From NCBI GenBank assembly GCA_963691705.1, contig OY829537.1, positions 65,944,304-66,008,303 on the forward strand: a stretch of DNA of 64,000 bases, in the 5' to 3' direction. The translations under genes and the position numbers were made by a program. This DNA comes from Viola odorata. Its lineage: Eukaryota; Streptophyta; Magnoliopsida; Malpighiales; Violaceae. The notes beneath the pieces are model-generated. The model saw only the letters and a list, made by a program, of their open reading frames with translations. It had not been told where the DNA came from and did not search any database. Position 1 is the first letter of the stretch, and each line of letters begins with the position of its first letter. Below, piece by piece: positions 1-12,899 of this stretch.

Positions 1-3000
1 TGGTCTAGAATATAAAAGTGGCATGCCGTTGGGCATGGTCTTGAAATAGAAATTGAATTGAAATAGAAAATAAAAGTGACATGCCGTTGGGCATGGTCTT
101 GAAATAGAAATTGAATTGAAAAAGAAAATAAAAGTGACATGCCGGTGGGCATGGTCTAGAAATTAAAGTGTGACATGCCGGTGGGCGTGGTCTAGAAATT
201 GAAATGTGACATGCCGTTGGGCATGGTCTAGAATATAAAAGTGACATGCCGGTGGGCATGGTCTAGAAATAGAAATTGAATTGAAATAGAAAATAAAAGT
301 GACATGCCATTGGGCATGGTCTTGAAATAGAAAATAAAAGTGACATGCCGTTGGGCATGGTCTTGAAATAGAAATTGAATTGTAATAGAAAATAAAAGGG
401 ACATGTCGGTGGGCATGGTCTAGAAATTGAAATATGACATGTCGTTGCGCATGGTCTAGAAAATAAAAGTGACATGCCGTTGGGAATGGTCTTGAAATAG
501 AAATTGAATTGAAATAGAAAATAAAAGTGACATGCCGGTGGGCATGGTCTAGAAATTGAAATATGACATGTCGTTGGGCATGGTCTAGAATATAAAAGTG
601 GCATGTCGTTGGGCATGGTCTTGAAATAGAAATTGAATTGAAATAGAAAATAAAAGTGACATGCCGGTGGGCATGGTCTAGAAATTAAAGTGTGACATGC
701 CGGTGGGCGTGGTCTAGAAATTGAAATGTGACATGCCGTTGGGCATGGTCTAGAATATAAAAGTGACATGCCGGTGGGCATGGTCTAGAAACAGAAATTG
801 AATTGAAATAGAAAATAAAAGTGACATGTCATTGGGCATGGTCATGAAATAGAAATTGAATTTAAATAGAAAATAAAAGTGACATGTCGTTGGGCATGGT
901 CTAGAAAATAAAAGTGACATGCCGTTGTGCATGGTCTTGAAATAGAAATTGAATTGAAATAGAAAATAAAAGTGACATGCCGTTGGGCATCGTCTAGAAA
1001 TTGAAATATGACATGTCGTTGGGCATGGTCTAGAATATAAAAGTGGCATGCCGTTGGGCATGGTCTTGAAATAGAAATTGAATTGAAATAGAAAATAAAA
1101 GTGACATGCCGTTGGGCATGGTCTTGAAATAGAAATTGAATTGAAATAGAAAATAAAAGTGACATGCCGTTGGGCATGGTCTTGAAATAGAAATTGAATT
1201 GTAATAGAAAATAAAAGGGACATGTCGGTGGGCATGGTCTAGAAATTGAAATATGACATGTCGTTGGGCATGGTCTAGAAAATAAAAGTGACATGCCGTT
1301 GGGAATGGTCTTGAAATAGAAATTGAATTGAAATAGAAAATAAAAGTGACATGCCGGTGGGCATGGTCTAGAAATTGAAATATGACATGTCGTTGGGCAT
1401 GGTCTAGAATATAAAAGTGGCATGTCGTTGGGCATGGTCTTGAAATAGAAATTGAATTGAAATAGAAAATAAAAGTGACATGCCGGTGGGCATGGTTTAG
1501 AAATTAAAGTGTGACATGCCGGTGGGTGTGGTCTAGAAATTGAAATGTGACATACCGTTGGGCATGGTCTAGAATATAAAAGTGACATGCCGGTGGGCAT
1601 GGTCTAGAAATAGAAATTGAATTGAAATAGAAAATAAAAGTGACATGCCATTGGGCATGGTCATGAAATAGAAATTGAATTTAAATAGAAAATAAAAGTG
1701 ACATGTCGTTGGGCATGGTCTAGAAAATAAAAGTGACATGCCGTTGTGCATGGTCTTGAAATAGAAATTGAATTGAAATAGAAAATAAAAGTGACATGCC
1801 GTTGGGCATGGTCTAGAAATTGAAATATGACATGTCGTTGGGCATGGTCTAGAATATAAAAGTGGCATGCCGTTGGGCATGGTCTTGAAATAGAAATTGA
1901 ATTGAAATAGAAAATAAAAGTGACATGCCGTTGGGCATGGTCTTGAAATAGAAATTGAATTGAAATAGAAAATAAAACTGACATGCCGGTGGGCATGGTC
2001 TAGAAATTGAAATATGACATGCCGTTGGGCATGGTCTAGAATATAAAAGTGACATGCCGGTGGGCATGGTCTAGAAATAGAAATTGAATTGAAATATAAA
2101 ATAAAAGTGACATGCCGTTGGGCATGGTCTTGAAATAGAAATTGAATTGAAATAGAAAATAAAAGTGACATGCCGTTGGGCATAGTCTAGAAAATAAAAG
2201 TGACATGCCGTTGGGTATGGTCTTGGAATAGAAATTGAATTGAAATTGAAAAAAAAAGTGACATGCCGCTAGGCATGGTCTAGAAATTGAAATATGAAAT
2301 GCCGTTGGGCATGGTCTAGAATATAAAAGTGACATGCCGTTGGGCATGGTCTTGAAATAGAAATTGAATTGAAATAGAAAATAAAAGTGACATGCCGTTG
2401 GGCATGGTCTTGAAATAGAAATTGAATTGTAATAGAAAATAAAAGTGACATGCCGGTGGGCATGGTCTAGAAATTGAAATATGACATGTCGTTGGGCATG
2501 GTCTAGAATATAAAAGTGACATGTCGTTGGGCATGGTCTTGAAATAGAAATTGAATTGAAATAGAAAATAAAAGTGACATGCCTTTGGGCATGGTCTAGA
2601 AATCGAAATGTGATATGTCGGTGGGCATGGTCTAGAAATTAAAAGGGACATGCCGCGGGCATGGTCTAGAAATTGAAATGTGACATGCCGTGGGCATGGT
2701 CTAGAAATTAAAACGTGACATGCCGGTGGGCATGGTCTAGAAATCGAAATGTGACATGTCGTTGGCATGGTCTAGAAATTAAAATGTGACATGCCGGTGG
2801 GCATGGTCTAGAAATTGAAAGGGAAATGCCGTGGGCATGGTCTAGAAATTAAAGTGTGACATGCCGGTGGGCATGGTCTAGAAATTGAAATGTGACATGC
2901 CGTTGGGCATGGTCTAGAATATAAAAGTGACATGCCATTGGGCATGGTCATGAAATAGAAATTGAAATTAAATAGAAAATTAAAGTGACATGTCATTGGG

Positions 3001-3964
3001 TATGGTCTAGAATATAAAAGTGACATGTCGTTGGGCATGGTCTAGAAAATAAAAGTGACATGCCGTTGGGAATGGTCTTGAAATAGAAATTGAATTGAAA
3101 TAGAAAATAAAAGTGACATGTCGTTGGGCATGGTCTAGAAAAGAAAAGTGACATGCCGTTGGGTATGGTCTTGAAATAGAAATTGAATTGAAATAGAAAA
3201 TAAAAGTGACATGTCGTTGGGCATGGTCTAGAAAAGAAAAGTGACATGCCGTTGGGTATGGTCTTGAAATAGAAATTGAATTGAAATAGAAAATAAAAGT
3301 GACATGCCGGTAGGCATGGTCTAGAAATTGAAATATGACATGCCGTTGGGCATGGTCTAGAATATAAAAGTGACATGCCGTTGGGCATGGTTTTGAAATA
3401 GAAATTGAATTGAAATAGAAAATAAAAGTGACATGCCGTTGGGCATGGTCTTGAAATAGAAATTGAATTGAAATAGAAAATAAAAGTGACATGCCGGTGG
3501 GCATGGTCTAGAAATTGAAATATGACATGTCGTTGGGCATGGTCTAGAATATAAAAGTGACATGTCGTTGGGCATGGTCTTGAAATAGAAATTGAATTGA
3601 AATAGAAAATAAAAGTGACATGCCTTTGGGCATGGTCTAGAAATCGAAATGTGATATGTCGGTGGGCATGGTCTAGAAATTAAAAGGGACATGCCGCGGG
3701 CATGGTCTAGAAATTGAAATGTGACATGCCGGTAGGCATGGTCTAGAAATTAAAACGTGACATGCCGGTGGGCATGGTCTAGAAATCGAAATGTGACATG
3801 TCGTTGGCATGGTCTAGAAATTAAAGTGTGACATGCCGGTGGGCATGGCCTAGAAATTGAAATGTGACATGCCGTTGGGCATGGTCTAGAATATAAAAGT
3901 GACATGCCATTGGGCATGGTCATGAAATAGAAATTGAAATTAAATAGAAAATTAAAGTGACATG

Positions 3965-6550
3965 TCATTGGGTATGGTCTAGAAAATAAATGTGACATGC
4001 CGTTGGGCATGGTCTTGAAATAGAAATTGAATTGAAATAGAAAATAAAAGTGACATGCCGTTGGGCATGGTCTAGAAATTGAAATATGACATGTCGTTGG
4101 GCATGGTCTAGAATATTAAAGTGGCATGCCGTTGGGCATGGTCTTGAAATAGAAATTGAATTGAAATAGAAAATAAAAGTGACATGCCGTTGGGCATGGT
4201 CTTGAAATAGAAATTGAATTGAAATAGAAAATAAAAGTGACATGCCGGTGGGCATGGTCTAGAAATTGAAATATGACATGCCGTTGGGCATGGTCTAGAA
4301 TATAAAAGTGACATGCCGGTGGGCATGGTCTAGAAATAGAAATTGAATTGAAATATAAAATAAAAATGGCATGCCGTTGGGCATCGTCTTGAAATAGAAA
4401 TTGAATTGAAATAGAAAATAAAAGTGACATGCCGGTAGGCATGGTCTAGAAATTAAAATATGACATGTCGTTGGGCATGGTCTAGAAAATAAAAGTGCCA
4501 TGCCGTTGGGCATGGTCTTGAAATAGAAATAGAAAATAAAAGTGACATGCCGTTGGGCATGGTCTTGAAATAGAAATTGAATTGAAATAGAAAATAAAAG
4601 TGACATGCCGGTGGCCATGGTCTAGAAATTGAAATATGACATGTCGTTGGGCATGTTCTAGAAAATAAAAGTGACATGCCGTTGGGAATGGTCTTGAAAT
4701 AGAAATTGAATTGAAATAGAAAATAAAAGTGACATGCCGGTGGGCATGGTCTAGAAATTGAAATATGATATGTCGTTGGGCATGGTCTAGAATATAAAAG
4801 TGGCATGCCGTTGGGCATGGTCTTGAAATAGAAATTGAATTGAAATAGAAATTGAATTGACATGCCGTTGGGCATGGTCTTGAAATAGAAATTGAATTGA
4901 AATAGAAAATAAAAGTGACATGCCGGTGGGCATGGTCTAGAAATTGAAATATGACATGCCGTTGGGCATGGTCTAGAATATAAAAGTGACATGCCGGTAG
5001 GCATGGTCTAGAAATAGAAATTGAATTGAAATATAAAATAAAAATGGCATGCCGTTGGGCATGGTCTTGAAATAGAAATTGAATTGAAATAGAAAATAAA
5101 AGTGACATGTCGTTGGGCATGGTCTAGAAAAGAAAAGTGACATGCCGTTGGGTATGGTCTTGAAATAGAAATTGAATTGAAATAGAAAATAAAAGTGACA
5201 TGCCGGTGGGCATGGTCTAGAAATTAAAGTGTGACATGCCGGTGGGCGTGGTCTAGAAATTGAAATGTGACATGCCGTTGGGCATGGTCTAGAATATAAA
5301 AGTGACATGCCGGTGGGCATGGTCTAGAAATAGAAATTGAATTGAAATAGAAAATAAAAGTGACATGCCGTTGGGCATGGTCTTGAAATAGAAATTGAAT
5401 TGTAATAGAAAATAAAAGTGACATGCCGGTGGGCATGGTGTAGAAATTGAAATATGACATGTCGTTGGGCATGGTCTAGAATATAAAAGTGACATGTCGT
5501 TGGGCATGGTCTTGAAATAGAAATTGAATTGAAATAGAAAATAAAAGTGACATGCCTTTGGGCATGGTCTAGAAATCGAAATGTGATATGTCGATGGGCA
5601 TGGTCTAGAAATTAAAAGGGACATGCCGCGGGCATGGTCTAGAAATTGAAATGTGACATGTCGTGGGCATGGTCTAGAAATTAAAACGTGACATGCCGGT
5701 GGGCATGGTCTAGAAATCGAAATGTGACATGTCGTTGGCATGGTCTAGAAATTAAAGTGTGACATGCCGTTGGGCATGGTCTAGAAATTGAAATATGACA
5801 TGTCGTTGGGCATGGTCTAGAATATTAAAGTGGCATGCCGTTGGGCATGGTCTTGAAATAGAAATTGAATTGAAATAGAAAATAAAAGTGACATGCCGTT
5901 GGGCATGGTCTTGAAATAGAAATTGAATTGAAATAGAAAATAAAAGTGACATGCCGGTGGGCATGGTCTAGAAATTGAAATATGACATGCCGTTGGGCAT
6001 GGTCTAGAATATAAAAGTGACATGCCGGTGGGCATGGTCTAGAAATAGAAATTGAATTGAAATATAAAATAAAAATGGCATGCCGTTGGGCATCGTCTTG
6101 AAATAGAAATTGAATTGAAATAGAAAATAAAAGTGACATGCCGGTAGGCATGGTCTAGAAATTAAAATATGACATGTCGTTGGGCATGGTCTAGAAAATA
6201 AAAGTGCCATGCCGTTGGGCATGGTCTTGAAATAGAAATAGAAAATAAAAGTGACATGCCGTTGGGCATGGTCTTGAAATAGAAATTGAATTGAAATAGA
6301 AAATAAAAGTGACATGCCGGTGGCCATGGTCTAGAAATTGAAATATGACATGTCGTTGGGCATGGTCTAGAAAATAAAAGTGACATGCCGTTGGGAATGG
6401 TCTTGAAATAGAAATTGAATTGAAATAGAAAATAAAAGTGACATGCCGGTGGGCATGGTCTAGAAATTGAAATATGATATGTCGTTGGGCATGGTCTAGA
6501 ATATAAAAGTGGCATGCCGTTGGGCATGGTCTTGAAATAGAAATTGAATT
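3965..6550. repeat. Higher-order duplication, offset 1709 bp
   Basis: Units at 4116-4442 and 4295-4618 recur at 5825-6151 and 6004-6327 with identical minus-strand translations, an offset of 1709 bp. The match breaks near 4831-4865, where the left copy has a rearranged unit that joins two spacers without the usual core. Boundaries are approximate. Confidence 0.75.
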
Positions 6551-9500
6551 GAAATAGAAAATAAAAGTGACATGCCGTTGGGCATGGTCTTGAAATAGAA
6601 ATTGAATTGAAATAGAAAATAAAAGTGACATGCCGGTGGGCATGGTCTAGAAATTGAAATATGACATGCCGTTGGGCATGGTCTAGAATATAAAAGTGAC
6701 ATGCCGGTAGGCATGGTCTAGAAATAGAAATTGAATTGAAATATAAAATAAAAATGGCATGCCGTTGGGCATGGTCTTGAAATAGAAATTGAATTGAAAT
6801 AGAAAATAAAAGTGACATGTCGTTGGGCATGGTCTAGAAAAGAAAAGTGACATGCCGTTGGGTATGGTCTTGAAATAGAAATTGAATTGAAATAGAAAAT
6901 AAAAGTGACATGCCGGTAGGCATGGTCTAGAAATTGAAATATGACATGCCGTTGGGCATGGTCTAGAATATAAAAGTGACATGCCGTTGGGCATGGTCTT
7001 GAAATAGAAATTGAATTGAAATAGAAAATAAAAGTGACATGCCGTTGGGCATGGTCTTGAAATAGAAATTGAATTGAAATAGAAAATAAAAGTGACATGC
7101 CGGTGGGCATGGTCTAGAAATTGAAATATGACATGTCGTTGGGCATGGTCTAGAATATAAAAGTGACATGTCGTTGGGCATGGTCTTGAAATAGAAATTG
7201 AATTGAAATAGAAAATAAAAGTGACATGCCTTTGGGCATGGTCTAGAAATCGAAATGTGATATGTCGGTGGGCATGGTCTAGAAATTAAAAGGGACATGC
7301 CGCGGGCATGGTCTAGAAATTGAAATGTGACATGCCGTGGGCATGGTCTAGAAATTAAAACGTGACATGCCGGTGGGCATGGTCTAGAAATCGAAATGTG
7401 ACATGTCGTTGGCATGGTCTAGAAATTAAAATGTGACATGCCGGTGGGCATGGTGTAGAAATTGAAAGGGAAATGCCGTGGGCATGGTCTAGAAATTAAA
7501 GTGTGACATGCCGGTGGGCATGGTCTAGAAATTGAAATGTGACATGCCGTTGGGCATGGTCTAGAATATAAAAGTGACATGCCATTGGGCATGGTCATGA
7601 AATAGAAATTGAAATTAAATAGAAAATAAAAGTGACATGTCGTTGGGTATGGTCTAGAAAATAAATGTGACATGCCGTTGGGCATGGTCTTGAAATAGAA
7701 ATTGAATTGGAATAGAAAATAAAAGTGACATGCCGTTGGGCATGGTCTAGAAATTGAAATATGACATGTCGTTGGGCATGGTCTAGAATATAAAAGTGGC
7801 ATGCCGTTGGGCATGGTCTTGAAATAGAAATTGAATTGAAATAGAAAATAAAAGTGACATGCCGTTGGGCATGGTCTTGAAATAGAAATTGAATTGAAAT
7901 AGAAAATAAAAGTGACATGCCGGTGGGCATGGTCTAGAAATTGAAATATGACATGCCGTTGGGCATGGTCAAGAATATAAAAGTGACATGCCGGTGGGCA
8001 TGGTCTAGAAATAGAAATTGAATTGAAATATAAAATAAAAGTGACATGTCGTTGGCCATGGTCTTGAAATTGAAATTCAATTAGAATAGAAAATAAAAGT
8101 GACATGCCGTTGGGCATAGTCTAGAAAATAAAAGTGACATGCCGTTGGGTATGGTCTTGGAATAGAAATTGAATTGAAATAGAAAATAAAAGTGACATGC
8201 CGGTAGGCATGGTCTAGAAATTGAAATATGACATGCCGTTGGGCATGGTCTAGAATATAAAAGTGACATGCCGTTGGGCATGGTCTTGAAATAGAAATTG
8301 AATTGAAATAGAAAATAAAAGTGACATGTTGTTGGGCATGGTCTTGAAATAGAAATTGAATTGAAATAGAAAATAAAAGTGACATGCCGGTGGCCATGGT
8401 CTAGAAATTGAAATGTGACATGTTGTTGGGCATGGTCTAGAAAATAAAAGTGACATGCCGTGGGGAATGGTCCTGAAATAGAAATTGAATTGAAATAGAA
8501 AATAAAAGTGACATGCCGGTGGGCATGGTCTAGAAATTGAAATATGACATGTCGTTGGGCATGGTCTAGAATATAAAAGTGGCATGCCGTTGGGCATGGT
8601 CTTGAAATAGAAATTGAATTGAAATAGAAAATAAAAGTGACATGCCGTTGGGCATGGTCTTGAAATAGAAATTGAATTGAAATAGAAAATAAAAGTGACA
8701 TGCCGGTGGGCATGGTCTAGAAATTGAAATATGACATGCCGTTGGGCATGGTCTAGAATATAAAAGTGACATGCCGGTAGGCATGGTCTAGAAATAGAAA
8801 TTGAATTGAAATATAAAATAAAAATGGCATGCCGTTGGGCATGGTCTTGAAATAGAAATTGAATTGAAATAGAAAATAAAAGTGACATGTCGTTGGGCAT
8901 GGTCTAGAAAAGAAAAGTGACATGCCGTTGGGTATGGTCTTGAAATAGAAATTGAATTGAAATAGAAAATAAAAGTGACATGCCGGTAGGCATGGTCTAG
9001 AAATTGAAATATGACATGCCGTTGGGCATGGTCTAGAATATAAAAGTGACATGCCGTTGGGCATGGTCTTGAAATAGAAATTGAATTGAAATAGAAAATA
9101 AAAGTGACATGCCGTTGGGCATGGTCTTGAAATAGAAATTGAATTGAAATAGAAAATAAAAGTGACATGCCGGTGGGCATGGTCTAGAAATTGAAATATG
9201 ACATGTCGTTGGGCATGGTCTAGAATATAAAAGTGACATGTCGTTGGGCATGGTCTTGAAATAGAAATTGAATTGAAATAGAAAATAAAAGTGACATGCC
9301 TTTGGGCATGGTCTAGAAATCGAAATGTGATATGTCGGTGGGCATGGTCTAGAAATTAAAAGGGACATGCCGCGGGCATGGTCTAGAAATTGAAATGTGA
9401 CATGCCGTGGGCATGGTCTAGAAATTAAAACGTGACATGCCGGTGGGCATGGTCTAGAAATCGAAATGTGACATGTCGTTGGCATGGTCTAGAAATTAAA

Positions 9501-11130
9501 ATGTGACATGCCGGTGGGCATGGTGTAGAAATTGAAAGGGAAATGCCGTGGGCATGGTCTAGAAATTAAAGTGTGACATGCCGGTGGGCATGGTCTAGAA
9601 ATTGAAATGTGACATGCCGTTGGGCATGGTCTAGAATATAAAAGTGACATGCCATTGGGCATGGTCATGAAATAGAAATTGAAATTAAATAGAAAATAAA
9701 AGTGACATGTCGTTGGGTATGGTCTAGAAAATAAATGTGACATGCCGTTGGGCATGGTCTTGAAATAGAAATTGAATTGGAATAGAAAATAAAAGTGACA
9801 TGCCGTTGGGCATGGTCTAGAAATTGAAATATGACATGTCGTTGGGCATGGTCTAGAATATAAAAGTGGCATGCCGTTGGGCATGGTCTTGAAATAGAAA
9901 TTGAATTGAAATAGAAAATAAAAGTGACATGCCGTTGGGCATGGTCTTGAAATAGAAATTGAATTGAAATAGAAAATAAAAGTGACATGCCGGTGGGCAT
10001 GGTCTAGAAATTGAAATATGACATGCCGTTGGGCATGGTCAAGAATATAAAAGTGACATGCCGGTGGGCATGGTCTAGAAATAGAAATTGAATTGAAATA
10101 TAAAATAAAAGTGACATGTCGTTGGCCATGGTCTTGAAATTGAAATTCAATTAGAATAGAAAATAAAAGTGACATGCCGTTGGGCATAGTCTAGAAAATA
10201 AAAGTGACATGCCGTTGGGTATGGTCTTGGAATAGAAATTGAATTGAAATAGAAAATAAAAGTGACATGCCGGTAGGCATGGTCTAGAAATTGAAATATG
10301 ACATGCCGTTGGGCATGGTCTAGAATATAAAAGTGACATGCCGTTGGGCATGGTCTTGAAATAGAAATTGAATTGAAATAGAAAATAAAAGTGACATGTT
10401 GTTGGGCATGGTCTTGAAATAGAAATTGAATTGAAATAGAAAATAAAAGTGACATGCCGGTGGCCATGGTCTAGAAATTGAAATGTGACATGTCGTTGGG
10501 CATGGTCTAGAAAATAAAAGTGACATGCCGTGGGGAATGGTCCTGAAATAGAAATTGAATTGAAATAGAAAATAAAAGTGACATGCCGGTGGGCATGGTC
10601 TAGAAATTGAAATATGACATGTCGTTGGGCATGGTCTAGAATATAAAAGTGGCATGCCGTTGGGCATGGTCTTGAAATAGAAATTGAATTGAAATAGAAA
10701 ATAAAAGTGACATGCCGTTGGGCATGGTCTTGAAATAGAAATTGAATTGAAATAGAAAATAAAAGTGACATGCCGGTGGGCATGGTCTAGAAATTGAAAT
10801 ATGGCATGCCGTTGGGCATGGTCTAGAATATAAAAGTGACATGCCGGTGGGCATAGTCTAGAAATAGAAATTGAATTGAAATATAAAATAAAAATGGCAT
10901 GCCGTTGGGCATGGTCTTGAAATAGAAATTGAATTGAAATAGAAAATAAAAGTGACATGTCGTTGGGCATGGTCTAGAAAAGAAAAGTGACATGCCGTTG
11001 GGTATGGTCTTGAAATAGAAATTGAATTGAAATAGAAAATAACAGTGACATGCCGGTAGGCATGGTCTAGAAATTGAAATATGACATGCCGTTGGGCATG
11101 GTCTAGAATATAAAAGTGACATGCCGTTGG
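6500..11130. repeat. Higher-order tandem duplication, period 2070 bp
   Basis: Sequence from about 6500 recurs 2070 bp downstream: 6963-7415 matches 9033-9485 and 7419-8117 matches 9489-10187. The minus-strand translations of these pairs are identical, and only scattered single differences appear further right (for example 8081-8713 against 10151-10783). Each copy is itself made of dozens of 35-58 bp units in the same order. The block was therefore amplified as a unit, recently compared with divergence among individual units. A partial third copy runs to about 11130. Boundaries are approximate because I matched by eye. Confidence 0.85.
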
Positions 11131-12899
11131 GCATGGTCTTGAAATAGAAATTGAATTGAAATAGAAAATAAAAGTGACATGCCGTTGGGCATGGTCTTGA
11201 AATAGAAATTGAATTGAAATTGAAAATAAAAGTGACATGCCGGTGGGCATGGTCTAGAAATTAAAATATGACATGTCGTTGGGCATGGTCTAGAAAATAA
11301 AAGTGACATGCCGGTGGGCATGGTCTAGAAATTAAAGTGTGACATGCCGGTGGGCGTGGTCTAGAAATTGAAATGTGACATGCCGTTGGGCATGGTCTAG
11401 AATATAAAAGTGACATGCCGGTGGGCATGGTCTAGAAATAGAAATTGAATTGAAATAGAAAATAAAAGTGACATGCCATTGGGCATGGTCATGAAATAGA
11501 AATTGAATTTAAATAGAAAATAAAAGTGACATGTCGTTGGGCATGGTCTGGAAAATAAAAGTGACATGCCGTTGTGCATGGTCTTGAAATAGAAATTGAA
11601 TTGAAACAGAAAATAAAAGTGACATGCCGTTGGGCATGGTCTAGAAATTGAAATATGACATGTCGTTGGGCATGGTCTAGAATATAAAAGTGGCATGCCG
11701 TTAGGCATGGTCTTGAAATAGAAATTGAATTGAAATAGAAAATAAAAGTGACATGCCGTTGGGCATGGTCTTGAAATAGAAATTGAATTGAAATAGAAAA
11801 TAAAACTGACATGCCGGTGGGCATGGTCTAGAAATTGAAATATGACATGCCGTTGGGCATGGTCTAGAAATAGAAATTGAATTGAAATATAAAATAAAAG
11901 TGACATGCCGTTGGGCATGGTCTTGAAATAGAAATTGAATTGAAATAGAAAATAAAAGTGAGATGCCGTTGGGCATAGTCTAGAAAATAAAAGTGACATG
12001 CCGTTGGGTATGGTCTTGGAATAGAAATTGAATTGAAATTGAAAAAAAAAGTGACATGGCGGTAGGCATGGTCTAGAAATTGAAATATGAAATGCCGTTG
12101 GGCATGGTCTAGAATATAAAAGTGACATGCCGTTGGGCATGGTCTTGAAATAGAAATTGAATTGAAATAGAAAATAAAAGTGACATGCCGTTGGGCATGG
12201 TCTTGAAATAGAAATTGAATTGTAATAGAAAATAAAAGTGACATGTCGGTGGGCATGGTCTAGAAATTGAAATATGACATGTCGTTGGGCATGGCCTAGA
12301 AAATAAAAGTGACATGCCGTTGGGAATGGTCTTGAAATAGAAATTGAATTGAAATAGAAAATAAAAGTGACATGCCGGTGGGCATGGTCTAGAAATTGAA
12401 ATATGACATGTCGTTGGGCATGGTCTAGAATATAAAAGTGGCATGCCGGTGGGCATGGTCTAGAAATAGAAATTGAATTGAAATTGAAAATAAAAGTGAC
12501 ATGCCGGTAGGCATGGTCTAGAAATTGAAATATGAAATGCCGTTGGGCATGGTCTAGAATATAAAAGTGACATGTCGTTGGGCATGGTCTAGAAAATAAA
12601 AGTGACATGCCGTTGGGAATGGTCTTGAAATAGAAATTGAATTGAAATAGAAAATAAAAGTGACATGTCGTTGGGCATGGTCTAGAAAAGAAAAGTGACA
12701 TGCCGTTGGGTATGGTCTTGAAATAGAAATTGAATTGAAATAGAAAATAAAAGTGACATGTCGTTGGGCATGGTCTAGAAAAGAAAAGTGACATGCCGTT
12801 GGGTATGGTCTTGAAATAGAAATTGAATTGAAATAGAAAATAAAAGTGACATGCCGGTAGGCATGGTCTAGAAATTGAAATATGACATGCCGTTGGGCA